From Jiangella sp. DSM 45060 (lineage in GTDB: Bacteria > Actinomycetota > Actinomycetes > Jiangellales > Jiangellaceae), in NCBI RefSeq assembly GCF_900105175.1, contig NZ_LT629771.1, positions 2,666,001 to 2,730,000 of the forward strand: a stretch of DNA of 64,000 bases, written 5' to 3'. Position 1 is the stretch's first letter; each line of letters opens with the position of its first letter. The notes beneath the pieces were generated by a model, which worked only from the letters and a program-made list of their open reading frames with translations, did not search any database and was not told the DNA's origin. A program made the translations under genes and the position numbers. Positions 36,001 through 43,817 of the stretch are shown here, piece by piece.

Positions 36001-36536
36001 ACCTCGTCGTCCTCGATCCCGAGGACCACCGCAAGGAGCTGGAGCGGTTCTCGTTCCCGCGCCAGCGCCGCGACCGCCGCCTCTGCCTGGCCGACTTCTT
36101 CCGGCCCCGCGAGTCCGGCGACGTCGACGTCGTCGCGTTCCAGCTGGTGACCATGGGCTCAGGCGTGGCCGAGGCGACGGCGAAGCTGTTCGCCGGCAAC
36201 TCCTACCGCGACTACCTCGAACTGCACGGGCTGTCGGTGCAGCTCACCGAGGGGCTGGCGGAGTACTGGCACGCTCGGGTCCGCGGCGAGCTGGGCTTCG
36301 GCGCCGAGGACGACGCCGAGCTGGGCGGCATCCTCAAACAGGAGTACCGCGGCTCGCGCTACTCCTTCGGCTACCCGGCCTGCCCCGACCTCGGCGACCG
36401 CGTCAAGCTGGTCAGGCTGCTGCGGCCCGAGCGGATCGGGGTGAACCTCTCCGAGGAGCTGCAGCTGCACCCCGAGCAGTCGACCGACGCGCTGGTCGTG
36501 CACCACCCCGAGGCGAAGTACTTCAACGCGACCTGA
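33060..36536 (+). CDS. metH: Cobalamin-dependent methionine synthase
   Basis: The 1158-residue enzyme transfers a methyl group from methyltetrahydrofolate through B12 to homocysteine. Domains in order: homocysteine-binding barrel (residues 1-310) with zinc Cys in NCATG and GGCCGTT; pterin barrel (about 340-600) with GERTNANGSKAF; B12 cap and Rossmann domain with DVHDIGKNLVD, where His734 is the lower cobalt ligand; and the C-terminal AdoMet activation domain with RYSFGYPACPD. All the parts of E. coli MetH (about 1227 residues) are present. The leaderless ATG at 33060 starts the family-typical N-terminus. No riboswitch was found, and the stop is embedded in a palindrome shared with the convergent gene. 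Confidence 0.97.
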   Translation: MRGSLREALSRRVVVADGAMGTMLQAADLTLDDFEGHEGCNEILNVTRPDVVRGVHDAYFAVGVDAVETNTFGANWANLGEYGISGRIHELAEAGARLAREVADDWSTADRPRWVLGSVGPGTKLPSLGHVDFATLRDAYRTQVEGMLAGGVDAVLVETAQDLLQAKAAIIGARRAMAAAGAEHVALMVNVTVETTGTMLLGSEIGAALTALAPLGVDHIGLNCATGPAEMSEHLRHLARYANTGLACMPNAGLPELTADGAHYPLTPQQLADAHDLFTAEYGLALVGGCCGTTPEHLRQVVERVGGRELTPRTPSDEAGAASLYQHVPFRQDTSYLAIGERTNANGSKAFREAMLAGRLDDCVEIARAQTRDGSHLLDLCVDYVGRDGTADMRQLAARLATASTLPLVLDSTEPAVIEAGLECLGGRSVVNSVNYEDGDGPTSRIRKLMPIVQEHGAAVVALTIDEEGQARTADWKVRVAERLIGQLTGEWGMRVEDIVVDTLTFPIATGQEETRRDGVETIEAIRELKRRHPAVQTTLGVSNVSFGLNPAARAVLNSVFLAECVSAGLDSAIVHSARILPVSRIPEEQYQVALDLVYDRRTPEYDPLTRFLELFEGVTSATEDRAAALAGLPLFERLERRIVDGERKGLEDDLDEALEQKPALDIVNETLLSGMRTVGELFGSGQMQLPFVLQSAEVMKAAVAHLEPHMERVEGENGTKGTIVLATVKGDVHDIGKNLVDIILSNNGYSVVNLGIKQPINAILDAAEEHDADVIGMSGLLVKSTVVMKENLEEINQRGLSARWPVILGGAALTRAFVEDDLAELYAGEVRYARDAFEGLRLMDAVASVRTDPDKQLADVLPALRKRRVARTAVVRDEDDGDDVRSDVATDNAVPVPPFWGTRVVRGLHLADYAAYLDERATFMGQWGLKGARGGASYEELVETEGRPRLRMWLDRLHTESILEAAVVYGYFPAVSEGRDLVVLDPEDHRKELERFSFPRQRRDRRLCLADFFRPRESGDVDVVAFQLVTMGSGVAEATAKLFAGNSYRDYLELHGLSVQLTEGLAEYWHARVRGELGFGAEDDAELGGILKQEYRGSRYSFGYPACPDLGDRVKLVRLLRPERIGVNLSEELQLHPEQSTDALVVHHPEAKYFNAT

Positions 36537-36551
36537 CGGCCGGCGCCGTCA
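36534..36551. terminator. Palindrome holding both convergent stop codons
   Basis: TGACGGC-CGGC-GCCGTCA is a perfect 7-bp stem with a 4-nt loop. The first three bases are the metH stop and the last three are the stop, on the other strand, of the HesB-like gene. It is a likely short bidirectional terminator. Confidence 0.55.
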
Positions 36552-36857
36552 GTGCGGCATGCCGTTGTCCTCGGGCCGGCCGGTCTGCTCGGTGACGGCG
36601 AACCGCACCGAGCCCTCGGGGTCGACCGAGGCGTCGAGCGCCTTGTCGTCGAGCATGGCGGCCGCGCCCTCGTCGAGGAACAGCAGCGCGCCGGCGTCGT
36701 CGAGGATCTGGTCGCCCAGCTCCGGCGACGGCCGCAGCTCGAGGTCGAGGCCGCCGTCGGGATTGGCCGCGATGCGCATGCCGGTCCCGGTGGGCATGTC
36801 GTCGCGAGCCTCGATGTTGCGGATGACCGCGGCGGCGTTCTGGGTGAGTGTGAGCAT
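36549..36857 (-). CDS. HesB/IscA-like protein lacking all cysteines
   Basis: The 102-residue protein has the A-type scaffold profile: LTLTQNAAAVIRNIEAR, then TGMRIAANPDGGLDLELR and GALLFLDEGAAAMLDDKALDA. IscA-type scaffolds bind iron or Fe-S clusters through three Cys residues (near 35 and the CxC end), but here there is no cysteine in the whole sequence. So it cannot hold a cluster in the usual way; it may be a degenerate scaffold or have another ligand role. A strong GGAGG lies upstream of the ATG at 36857. A cys-less form like this is known in actinobacteria as a HesB-like protein, in my recollection. Confidence 0.75.
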   Translation of the reverse strand: MLTLTQNAAAVIRNIEARDDMPTGTGMRIAANPDGGLDLELRPSPELGDQILDDAGALLFLDEGAAAMLDDKALDASVDPEGSVRFAVTEQTGRPEDNGMPH

Positions 36858-36978
36858 GACGATGAACCTCCGGTGGGGCGCGTGCTCGGCGCCCGGTCTT
36901 CGGTGCTTCGTGCCCCGCCCACGTTTCCCGCCCTGCCGCCGCCAGTCAAGCGAAGCGCGCGGATCGGGGCATGGGACC

Positions 36979-37665
36979 ATGGAGTACGTGACTTCGCCTC
37001 TGCCTGCCACCGTCCTGTGGGACATGGACGGCACCATCGTCGACACCGAACCGCTGTGGATGAGCGCCGAGGAGGCGCTGGTGCGCCGTCACGGCGGCGC
37101 CTGGACCCACGCCGACAGCCTGGCCCTGGTCGGCAGCGACCTGCTGGAAGCGGCCGCCTACATCCGCGACGCCGGCACCATCCCGATGACGCCGGCGCAG
37201 ATCGTCGAGCACATGCTCGGCGAGGTGCTGGCCGGCGTCCGCCAGGGCGTCACCTGGCAGCCGGGCGTGTTCGAGCTGCTCACCGAACTGCGGACGCTCG
37301 GCGTGCCGCAGGCCCTGGTGACCATGTCGTACCGGAGCCTGGCCGAGGCGGTCGTCTCCCAGCTGCCCGGCGGGCTGTTCGGCTCGGTCGTCACCGGCGA
37401 CGAGGTCACCAACGGCAAGCCGCACCCCGAGCCGTACCTGACGGCGGCGCGCGAGCTCGGCGTCGACCCCGCCGGGTGCGTCGTCGTCGAGGACTCGCCG
37501 CGCGGCGCGGCCGCCGGGCTGGCGGCCGGAGCGATGGTGCTGTCGGTGCCGAACGCCGTCGCGGCGGTGCCCGAGCCGGGCCTCGTCGTCATCGACTCCC
37601 TCGACGGCGTGCGGGCCGCTGACCTGCTCGCCTTGTTCGAGGAGACGAGGCTTGATCCGGTGTAA
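36979..37665 (+). CDS. HAD-superfamily phosphatase, beta-phosphoglucomutase/Gph-like
   Basis: The 228-residue protein has HAD motif I WDMDGTIVDTEP with the nucleophile Asp, a four-helix cap, motif II LVTMS, motif III Lys in TNGKPHPEPY and motif IV VVVEDSPRGAAAG. The cap type and motifs suggest a small phosphatase of sugar phosphates or nucleotides in the cytoplasm. The ATG at 36979 is used; a GTG at 36988 is an alternative. Substrate unknown. Confidence 0.9.
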   Translation: MEYVTSPLPATVLWDMDGTIVDTEPLWMSAEEALVRRHGGAWTHADSLALVGSDLLEAAAYIRDAGTIPMTPAQIVEHMLGEVLAGVRQGVTWQPGVFELLTELRTLGVPQALVTMSYRSLAEAVVSQLPGGLFGSVVTGDEVTNGKPHPEPYLTAARELGVDPAGCVVVEDSPRGAAAGLAAGAMVLSVPNAVAAVPEPGLVVIDSLDGVRAADLLALFEETRLDPV

Positions 37666-37826
37666 TGTCACACTGCGATTTCGCATGGTTTATTTCGAAG
37701 GAATGTTGCGAAATCGCGATGTCTTCCTGACAACTCAGTGACTGTCCATCACACCCACACGAAGTACTGTCACAGGCCAACCGGTCGGGAACACCGCCCG
37801 GCAGTCGAGCTGTGTGAGGTGTGACA
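37666..37826 (+). promoter_or_regulatory. Regulatory region of the peptide importer operon
   Basis: This 160-bp gap is richer in A and T than its surroundings. It holds an 11-bp inverted repeat, GCGATTTCGCA (37675-37685) and TGCGAAATCGC (37707-37717), and the heptamer TGTCACA at 37666 and 37768 with its complement TGTGACA at 37820-37826. The latter overlaps the ATG. The promoter itself is not resolved. A regulator site for peptide or nitrogen control is inferred. Confidence 0.5.
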
Positions 37827-39496
37827 TGCGTGGCATGAGCCTGAACCGCAGGCTGGCCGCGGGAGCCGTGGCCGGTACCCTGGCCCTGGGACTCACGGCC
37901 TGTGGCGGAGACGATGACGACGGCTCCGCCGAGGGTGGCGACGGTGGCGGCACGCTCGTGTTCGCCGGTTCGGCCGGTCCCGTGATCATGGACGGCTCGC
38001 TGGTCAGCGACGGCGAGTCCACCCGGGTGATCAACCAGGTCTTCGAGGGCCTGGTCCGCAGCGAAGAGGGCGGCACCGAGATCGAGCCGGCGCTGGCCGA
38101 GTCGTGGGAAGCCAGCGAGGACGGCCTGACCTGGACGTTCACGCTGCGTGAGGGCGTGACGTTCCACGACGGCGAGGCGCTGGACGCCGAGGCCGTCTGC
38201 TTCAACTTCGAGCGCTGGTACAACTTCACCGGCGTCCTGCAGAGCCCCGCGGTCTCCTACTACTGGGGTACCGTGATGGGCGGGTTCGCCGTCAACGAGG
38301 ACCCCGCCATGGGCGAGAGCCTCTACACCGGCTGCGAGGCCACCGACGAGCGCACGGCGGTCATCACGCTGTCGCGTCCGTCGTCGGCGTTCCTGTCCGC
38401 CCTGGCCATGCCGGCGTTCACCATCGCCAGCCCGGCCGCGCTGCAGGAGTTCGAGGCCGACGCCGTCAGCGGCACCGGCGAGGCGCCGTCGTTCGACGGG
38501 ACCTTCGGCTACGAGCACCCGATCGGCACCGGCCCGTTCCAGTTCGAGTCCTGGGAGCGCGGCTCCGAGGTGCGGCTGACCAAGTACGACGACTACTGGG
38601 ACGAGCCCGCACAGGTCGACGAGCTCATCTTCACCGTCATCCCCGACGGCCCGGCCCGCCGGCAGGCGCTGGAGAACGGCGAGATCGACGGCTACGACCT
38701 CGTCGACCCGGCCGACGTCGACCTGCTCGAGAGCGGCGGCTTCCAGATCCTGCGCCGCCCGGCGTTCAACGTCGCCTACCTCGGGTTCCAGCAGAACGTC
38801 CCGCCGTTCGACAACCTGCAGATCCGGCAGGCCATCGCGCACGCGATCGACTTCGACAACATCATCCAGACCAACTACCCCGAGGGTGCGGTCCGGGCGA
38901 CGCAGTTCATGCCGCCCGAGCTGTTCGGCTGGGCCGACGACGTCACGACGTACGAGTACGACCCGGACAAGGCGCGCGAGCTGATCGCACAGTCCGGCGT
39001 GACAGACCTGACGCTGCCGTTCTGGTACCCGACCGACGTCACCCGGCCGTACATGCCGAACCCCCAGGCCAACTGGGAGCTGATGGCGGCGGACCTCGAG
39101 GCGGTCGGCTTCACCATCGAGCCGAACACGGCCCCGTGGAACCCGGACTACCTCGACGCCACCCAGACCGGTGGCACGCCGATGTTCCTGCTCGGCTGGA
39201 ACGGCGACTTCGGTGACCCGGACAACTTCATCGGCACGTTCTTCCAGGACGTCAACCCGCAGTTCGGCAGCTTCGACAACCCGGAGATCTTCGCCAAGCT
39301 CGACGAGGCCGAGCAGGAGACCGACCAGGACGCCCGCGCCGCGCTGTACCAGGAGGCCAACCGGATGATCATGGACTTCGTGCCGGGCATCCCGTACGTC
39401 CACAGCGAGCCGGCCATCGCCTTCCGCGAGGGCGTCGACGGCTTCGTGCCCGACCCGTTGTCGAACGAGAGCTTCGCGACGGTCACGGTCGACTGA
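37826..39496 (+). CDS. Peptide ABC transporter substrate-binding lipoprotein
   Basis: The 556-residue protein belongs to family 5 solute-binding proteins (DppA/OppA). A leader with RR and the lipobox LTACGG put it on the outer face of the membrane. Family landmarks include VFEGLVRSEEGG, the entry-strand motif WEASEDGLTWTFTLREGVTFHDG, YEHPIGTGPFQFESW and GWNGDFGDPDNF near the end. It captures peptides or related solutes for the four downstream importer genes. The ATG at 37826 is chosen for the GAGGTG ribosome site 4 bp before it. The ligand cannot be told from sequence. Confidence 0.95.
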   Translation: MRGMSLNRRLAAGAVAGTLALGLTACGGDDDDGSAEGGDGGGTLVFAGSAGPVIMDGSLVSDGESTRVINQVFEGLVRSEEGGTEIEPALAESWEASEDGLTWTFTLREGVTFHDGEALDAEAVCFNFERWYNFTGVLQSPAVSYYWGTVMGGFAVNEDPAMGESLYTGCEATDERTAVITLSRPSSAFLSALAMPAFTIASPAALQEFEADAVSGTGEAPSFDGTFGYEHPIGTGPFQFESWERGSEVRLTKYDDYWDEPAQVDELIFTVIPDGPARRQALENGEIDGYDLVDPADVDLLESGGFQILRRPAFNVAYLGFQQNVPPFDNLQIRQAIAHAIDFDNIIQTNYPEGAVRATQFMPPELFGWADDVTTYEYDPDKARELIAQSGVTDLTLPFWYPTDVTRPYMPNPQANWELMAADLEAVGFTIEPNTAPWNPDYLDATQTGGTPMFLLGWNGDFGDPDNFIGTFFQDVNPQFGSFDNPEIFAKLDEAEQETDQDARAALYQEANRMIMDFVPGIPYVHSEPAIAFREGVDGFVPDPLSNESFATVTVD

Positions 39497-39500
39497 CCAG

Positions 39501-40505
39501 ATGCTCAAGTTCGTCGTCCGGCGGCTCCTGCTGCTCGTCCCGATTCTGCTCGGGCTGTCGTTGCTGTTGTTCGTGTGGTTGCGCGCGCTCCCGGGAGGGC
39601 CGGCCCAGGCCCTCCTGGGGGAGCGCGCGACCGCCGAGTCCGTCGCCCGCATCGAGGAGCTCTACGGGCTCAACGAGCCCTGGTACGTCCAGTACTGGAA
39701 GTTCGTCTCCGCGGCGGTGCGGCTCGACTTCGGCAACAGCGCCAACACCAACCGGCCGGTGACCGAGGAGATGATGCGGACCTTCCCGGCCACCTTCGAA
39801 CTGGCGACGGCCGCGCTGATCTTCGCGGTCGGCGTGGGCATCCCACTGGGCTACTTCGCGGCGAGGAAGTACGGCAGCTGGCTGGACAACCTGTCGGTGT
39901 CGGGCTCGCTGCTGGGCGTCGCCGTGCCGGTGTTCTTCCTGGCCTACATCCTCAAGTACGTGTTCAGCGTCAAGCTGGGCTGGTTCCCGACCCAGGGCCG
40001 GGACGACCCGCGCATCGACGCGGACCATCCCACCGGCCTGTACGTGCTCGACGGCATCATCACCGGCAATCTCGAGGCCAGCTGGGACGCGATCATGCAC
40101 CTGGTGCTGCCGGCCATCGCGCTGGGCGCCATCCCGCTGGCCATCATCGTCCGCATCACCCGGGCCAGCGTGCTCGACGTCGTGCACGAGGACTACGTGC
40201 GCACGGCCGAGGCGAAGGGCCTGCACGAGCGGACGATCACCCGACGGCACGTGCTGCGCAACGCGCTGCTGCCGGTGGTGACCGTCATCGGGCTGTCGGC
40301 GGGGCTGCTGTTCTCCGGTGCCATCCTGACCGAGACGGTGTTCGCCTTCGACGGCGTCGGCCGGTTCATCTACGAGGCGATCACCGTGCGCGACTACGCC
40401 GTCCTCCAGGGGTTCATCCTGGTGATCGCGGCGATGTACGTCATCGTGAACCTGCTCGTCGACGTGTCGTACGGACTGATCGACCCACGAGTGCGGGTGA
40501 GGTGA
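39501..40505 (+). CDS. Peptide ABC transporter permease, DppB-like
   Basis: The 334-residue membrane protein has a first helix (LLLLVPILLGLSLLLFVWLR), an outside loop with RATAESVARIEELYGLNEPW, then the BPD-type core and the EAA loop as VHEDYVRTAEAKGLHERTI, which contacts the ATPase. It pairs with the second permease encoded 5 bp later. Its ATG follows the binding-protein stop by 4 bp. Confidence 0.94.
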   Translation: MLKFVVRRLLLLVPILLGLSLLLFVWLRALPGGPAQALLGERATAESVARIEELYGLNEPWYVQYWKFVSAAVRLDFGNSANTNRPVTEEMMRTFPATFELATAALIFAVGVGIPLGYFAARKYGSWLDNLSVSGSLLGVAVPVFFLAYILKYVFSVKLGWFPTQGRDDPRIDADHPTGLYVLDGIITGNLEASWDAIMHLVLPAIALGAIPLAIIVRITRASVLDVVHEDYVRTAEAKGLHERTITRRHVLRNALLPVVTVIGLSAGLLFSGAILTETVFAFDGVGRFIYEAITVRDYAVLQGFILVIAAMYVIVNLLVDVSYGLIDPRVRVR

Positions 40506-40509
40506 GCGC

Positions 40510-41424
40510 ATGAGTCTGTCCGAGATCGAGGCGACCACCGAGTCCGAGCAGGTCGAGCCGGCCGGCGGCAACCTCCGGAAGGAGGCGTGGAAGCGGCTGC
40601 GCCGCGACCCCGTCGCCCTCGTCGGGTTCGGCCTGATCGGGTTCTTCATCCTGGTCGCGCTCCTGGCGCCGCTGATCGCGCCGTACGCGCCGGACGCCCA
40701 GCCGGGCCGCGGAATGATCACGCCGACGAACATCCCCGGCCCGTCCGCGGACCACTGGTTCGGGCTGGACGCGTCGGGCCGCGACGAGTTCAGCCGCGTC
40801 GTCTACGGCGCCCGGCAGTCGCTGCTGGTCGGCGTGGTGGCGACGTTGTTCGGCATGATCGGCGGCCTGATCCTGGGCACCCTCGCCGGCGCCCTCGGCG
40901 GCAAGGTCGACGCCGTCGTCATGCGCATCGTCGACATCATGCTGTCCATCCCCGGCCTGCTGATGGCGATCGCGATCGCCGCGCTGCTGGGCGCCAGCTT
41001 CTGGTCGGTGATGATCGCCATCGCCATCATCAACATCCCGGTCTTCGCCCGGCTGCTGCGCGGGCAGATGCTCGCCCAACGCGGCTCCGACTACGTGCTG
41101 GCGGCGGTGTCGATCGGGGTGCGGCGGCGGCCGATCGTGTTCGGGCACATCCTGCCCAACTCGATCTCGCCGGTCATCGTCCAGGCGACGCTGACGCTGG
41201 CGACGGCGATCATCGAGGCCGCCGGGCTGTCGTTCCTGGGCCTGGGCAGCGCCGACCCGCGCGTCCCGGAGTGGGGCCGCATGCTCGCCGACACCCAGCG
41301 CTACCTGGCCTCCGCGCCGCACCTGGCGTTCTTCCCCGGCATCGCGATCGTCATCGCCGCACTGGGCTTCACCATGCTCGGCGAGCGGCTGCGCGAGGCC
41401 ATCGACCCGAAGTACCGGCGGTGA
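40510..41424 (+). CDS. Peptide ABC transporter permease, DppC-like
   Basis: The 304-residue protein has a soluble N-terminal part, a helix ([21 protein letters not shown]), [21 protein letters not shown] of the DppC/OppC family and the EAA loop near [19 protein letters not shown]. It completes the membrane channel with the previous gene. The end overlaps the ATPase gene's GTG by four bases. Confidence 0.94.
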   Translation: MSLSEIEATTESEQVEPAGGNLRKEAWKRLRRDPVALVGFGLIGFFILVALLAPLIAPYAPDAQPGRGMITPTNIPGPSADHWFGLDASGRDEFSRVVYGARQSLLVGVVATLFGMIGGLILGTLAGALGGKVDAVVMRIVDIMLSIPGLLMAIAIAALLGASFWSVMIAIAIINIPVFARLLRGQMLAQRGSDYVLAAVSIGVRRRPIVFGHILPNSISPVIVQATLTLATAIIEAAGLSFLGLGSADPRVPEWGRMLADTQRYLASAPHLAFFPGIAIVIAALGFTMLGERLREAIDPKYRR

Positions 41425-42425
41425 GTGTGACCAGTTCCGAACCCCTGCTCGACGTCCGCGACCTGTCGGTCACCTTCACCCGCAAGGGCGGGCCGACGGT
41501 GCGGGCGGTCGACGGCGTCTCGTTCACCGTCCGGCCGGGCGAGACCGTCAGCCTGGTGGGCGAGTCGGGCAGCGGCAAGTCGGTGACGTCGCTGGCGGTC
41601 ATGGGGCTGCTGCCGCGCCGCGGCGTCCGCGTCGGCGGCCAGGTGCTGTTCGACGGCGACGACCTGCTGACGCTGCCGCGCGACCGCATGCGCGACATCC
41701 GCGGCCGCGACGTCGCCATGGTGTTCCAGGACCCGATGTCGTCGCTCAACCCGGTCGTGCCGATCGGCGTGCAGGTCACCGAGGTGCTGGAACGGCACCA
41801 GGACCTGAGCGGAGAGAAGGCGCGCTCGGCGGCCGCGGACCTGCTGGCCCGCGTCGGCATCCCGGACCCGGACCGCCGGCTGAAGGAGTACCCGCACCAG
41901 CTCTCCGGCGGCATGCGCCAGCGTGCCCTGATCGCGATGGCGCTGGCCTGCCAGCCGCGGCTGCTGATCGCCGACGAGCCCACCACGGCGCTCGACGTCA
42001 CCATCCAGGCGCAGATCATCGAGCTGCTCAAGGAGCTGGTGCAGGACACCGGCGCCGCGCTGGTGCTGATCACGCACGACCTCGGCATCGTCGCCGGGCT
42101 GTGCGACACCGTCCACGTCATGTACTCCGGCCGGGTGGTCGAGTCGGCGGGACGGCGCGAGCTGTTCGCCCAGCCGCGGCACCCCTACACCGGCGGACTG
42201 CTCGGGTCGGTGCCCCGGCTCGACGCGCCGCGCGGCTCCCCGCTGCACCCGATCCCGGGCTCGCCGACAGACGTGCTGCGCTGGGACCGCGGCTGCGCGT
42301 TCGCGCCGCGCTGCCAGAACCGCGTCGACGCCTGCATCGGCGGGCCGCCGCCGCTGGAGGCGTACGCCGGCCGGTCGCTGCGCTGCCTGAACCCGCTCAC
42401 CGAGTCCGAGGAGGTGTCCGCATGA
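41421..42425 (+). CDS. Peptide ABC transporter ATP-binding protein, DppD-like
   Basis: The 334-residue ATPase has Walker A GESGSGKS, signature [16 protein letters not shown], Walker [13 protein letters not shown] and a C-terminal oligopeptide-type domain (HPIPGSP and a [11 protein letters not shown]-like Cys-rich motif, an Fe-S binding site in some relatives). With its partner it drives import. The GTG at 41421 overlaps the preceding TGA; an in-frame GTG at 41427 is an alternative. Confidence 0.94.
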   Translation: MSVTSSEPLLDVRDLSVTFTRKGGPTVRAVDGVSFTVRPGETVSLVGESGSGKSVTSLAVMGLLPRRGVRVGGQVLFDGDDLLTLPRDRMRDIRGRDVAMVFQDPMSSLNPVVPIGVQVTEVLERHQDLSGEKARSAAADLLARVGIPDPDRRLKEYPHQLSGGMRQRALIAMALACQPRLLIADEPTTALDVTIQAQIIELLKELVQDTGAALVLITHDLGIVAGLCDTVHVMYSGRVVESAGRRELFAQPRHPYTGGLLGSVPRLDAPRGSPLHPIPGSPTDVLRWDRGCAFAPRCQNRVDACIGGPPPLEAYAGRSLRCLNPLTESEEVSA

Positions 42426-43489
42426 GCGATGACGCACTGCTGTCCGTCCGCGGGCTCGAGGTCCACTTCCCGATCAGGTCCGGCATCATCGTCGAGCGGC
42501 AGATCGGCTCGGTCAAGGCCGTCGACGGCGTCGACCTCGACATCCCGCGCGGCGCGACCGTCGGCCTGGTGGGGGAGTCCGGCTGCGGCAAGTCCACGCT
42601 CGGCCGGGCCATCCTGCGGCTGGTCGAGCCGACCGCCGGCACCGTCACGTTCGACGGCACCGACCTGCGGACGCTGGCCGGCGAGTCGCTGCGCCGCATG
42701 CGCCGTCAGCTGCAGATGGTCTTCCAGGACCCGATGGCCAGCCTCGACCCGCGGCAGAACGTCCAGTCGGTGCTGAGCGAGCCGCTGCGCGCCCACGGCA
42801 TCGGCGGCGACCACCGCGCCCGGGTGCGCGAGCTGCTGAACGTCGTCGGGCTGCCGGCGTCGGCGGCGAACCGGTACCCGCACGAGTTCTCCGGCGGCCA
42901 GCGCCAGCGCATCGGCATCGCCCGGGCGATCGCGCTGGAGCCGCAGCTGATCGTCGCCGACGAGCCGGTGTCCGCGCTGGACGTGTCGATCCAGGCGCAG
43001 GTGGTGAACCTGCTGGAGGAGCTGCAGGACCGCCTCGGCCTCACCTACCTCGTCATCGCGCACGACCTCGCCGTCGTCCGGCACATCGCCGACGTCGTCG
43101 CCGTCATGTACCTGGGCGGGCTGGTCGAGCAGGCGCCGTCGGACGACCTGTACGCCACGCCGCTGCACCCGTACACGAAGGCGCTGATGTCGGCGGTGCC
43201 GATCCCGGACCCCGAGGTCGAGGACACCCGGCAGCGCATCTTGCTCCAGGGCGACCTGCCGTCGCCGTCCAACCCTCCGGCCGGCTGCCGGTTCCACACC
43301 CGCTGCCCGTTCCGCCAGCCCACCCGCTGCGCCGACGAGCGGCCGGCGCTGCGGACGATCGCCGGGCATCCGGAGGCGCACACGGTGGCCTGCCACTGGG
43401 CCGAGGACATCGAGGCCGGGCGCATCCGGCCCGCCGCCAGCGCCGTCGTCGAGCCCGACCCGGAGCACGCGCCGGACCCCGCGGCCTGA
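42422..43489 (+). CDS. Peptide ABC transporter ATP-binding protein, DppF-like
   Basis: The 355-residue ATPase has Walker [10 protein letters not shown], signature [16 protein letters not shown], Walker [15 protein letters not shown] and the oligopeptide C-terminal domain with [15 protein letters not shown] (Cys-rich). It is the second motor subunit of the dipeptide/oligopeptide importer. The ATG overlaps the previous TGA. The operon ends here; a hairpin follows within 10 bp. Confidence 0.94.
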   Translation: MSDDALLSVRGLEVHFPIRSGIIVERQIGSVKAVDGVDLDIPRGATVGLVGESGCGKSTLGRAILRLVEPTAGTVTFDGTDLRTLAGESLRRMRRQLQMVFQDPMASLDPRQNVQSVLSEPLRAHGIGGDHRARVRELLNVVGLPASAANRYPHEFSGGQRQRIGIARAIALEPQLIVADEPVSALDVSIQAQVVNLLEELQDRLGLTYLVIAHDLAVVRHIADVVAVMYLGGLVEQAPSDDLYATPLHPYTKALMSAVPIPDPEVEDTRQRILLQGDLPSPSNPPAGCRFHTRCPFRQPTRCADERPALRTIAGHPEAHTVACHWAEDIEAGRIRPAASAVVEPDPEHAPDPAA

Positions 43490-43499
43490 CGTTCGTTCC

Positions 43500-43563
43500 C
43501 CTTTGCAATGAGCACCTTGACGCATCACCGGGCAGTGATGCGTCAAGGTGCTCATTGCAAAGG
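43500..43563. repeat. Perfect 29-bp inverted repeat with 6-nt loop
   Basis: Left arm 43500-43528 begins CCTTTGCAATGAGCACC and right arm 43535-43563 is its exact complement; the loop is CGGGCA. All 29 positions pair. There is no T-run, and such length and perfection exceed what a terminator needs. It could be an extended terminator for the importer operon, a REP-like element or a footprint of a mobile element; no flanking duplication was seen. Confidence 0.9.
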
Positions 43564-43760
43564 CGGCGGGGACGGACCGGCGGATCGGCCATGGCCTTCG
43601 ATCGCATCTCCGTGGATCCGGCTGTGCGCGAAGGTCGCCACCGGATTTCGTCGCCGTCGTCGTACCGCAGCTCGATGTGCTCGACCCGCACCTGAAGGCC
43701 GGCGCGATCGCGGCCTTCACGCCGAAGGGGATCAGGGTCCGGCAACTGCCACTGCGCTGA
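43564..43760 (+). other. Unassigned stretch with possible gene remnant
   Basis: Between the hairpin and the terminator, an open frame ends at a TGA at 43758-43760 and reads LDVLDPHLKAGAIAAFTPKGIRVRQLPLR near its end. The opposite strand also has a protein-like stretch (VEHIELRYDDGDEIRW). It has no credible start of its own apart from the ATG inside the hairpin. It may be the tail of a decayed gene; I do not recognise a family. Confidence 0.3.
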
Positions 43761-43769
43761 GACGAGTGC

Positions 43770-43799
43770 GGGCCGCCACCCGCGCGCGGGTGGCGGCCC
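43770..43799. terminator. Perfect 30-nt palindrome, bidirectional terminator
   Basis: GGGCCGCCACCCGCG and its exact complement abut, leaving an effective GCGC loop with a 13-bp stem. It sits 18 bp before the stop of the convergent exporter permease gene and after the importer operon, so it probably terminates both. Confidence 0.75.
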
Positions 43800-43817
43800 T
43801 CGGTCTCGCCGGTGGAG

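Noticed and set aside
32892-36029. Extension of the PAC2 frame upstream across metH (about 1000 more residues)
   Set aside because: The extension is a shadow of metH on the opposite strand; the PAC2 domain begins at the ATG at 32891.
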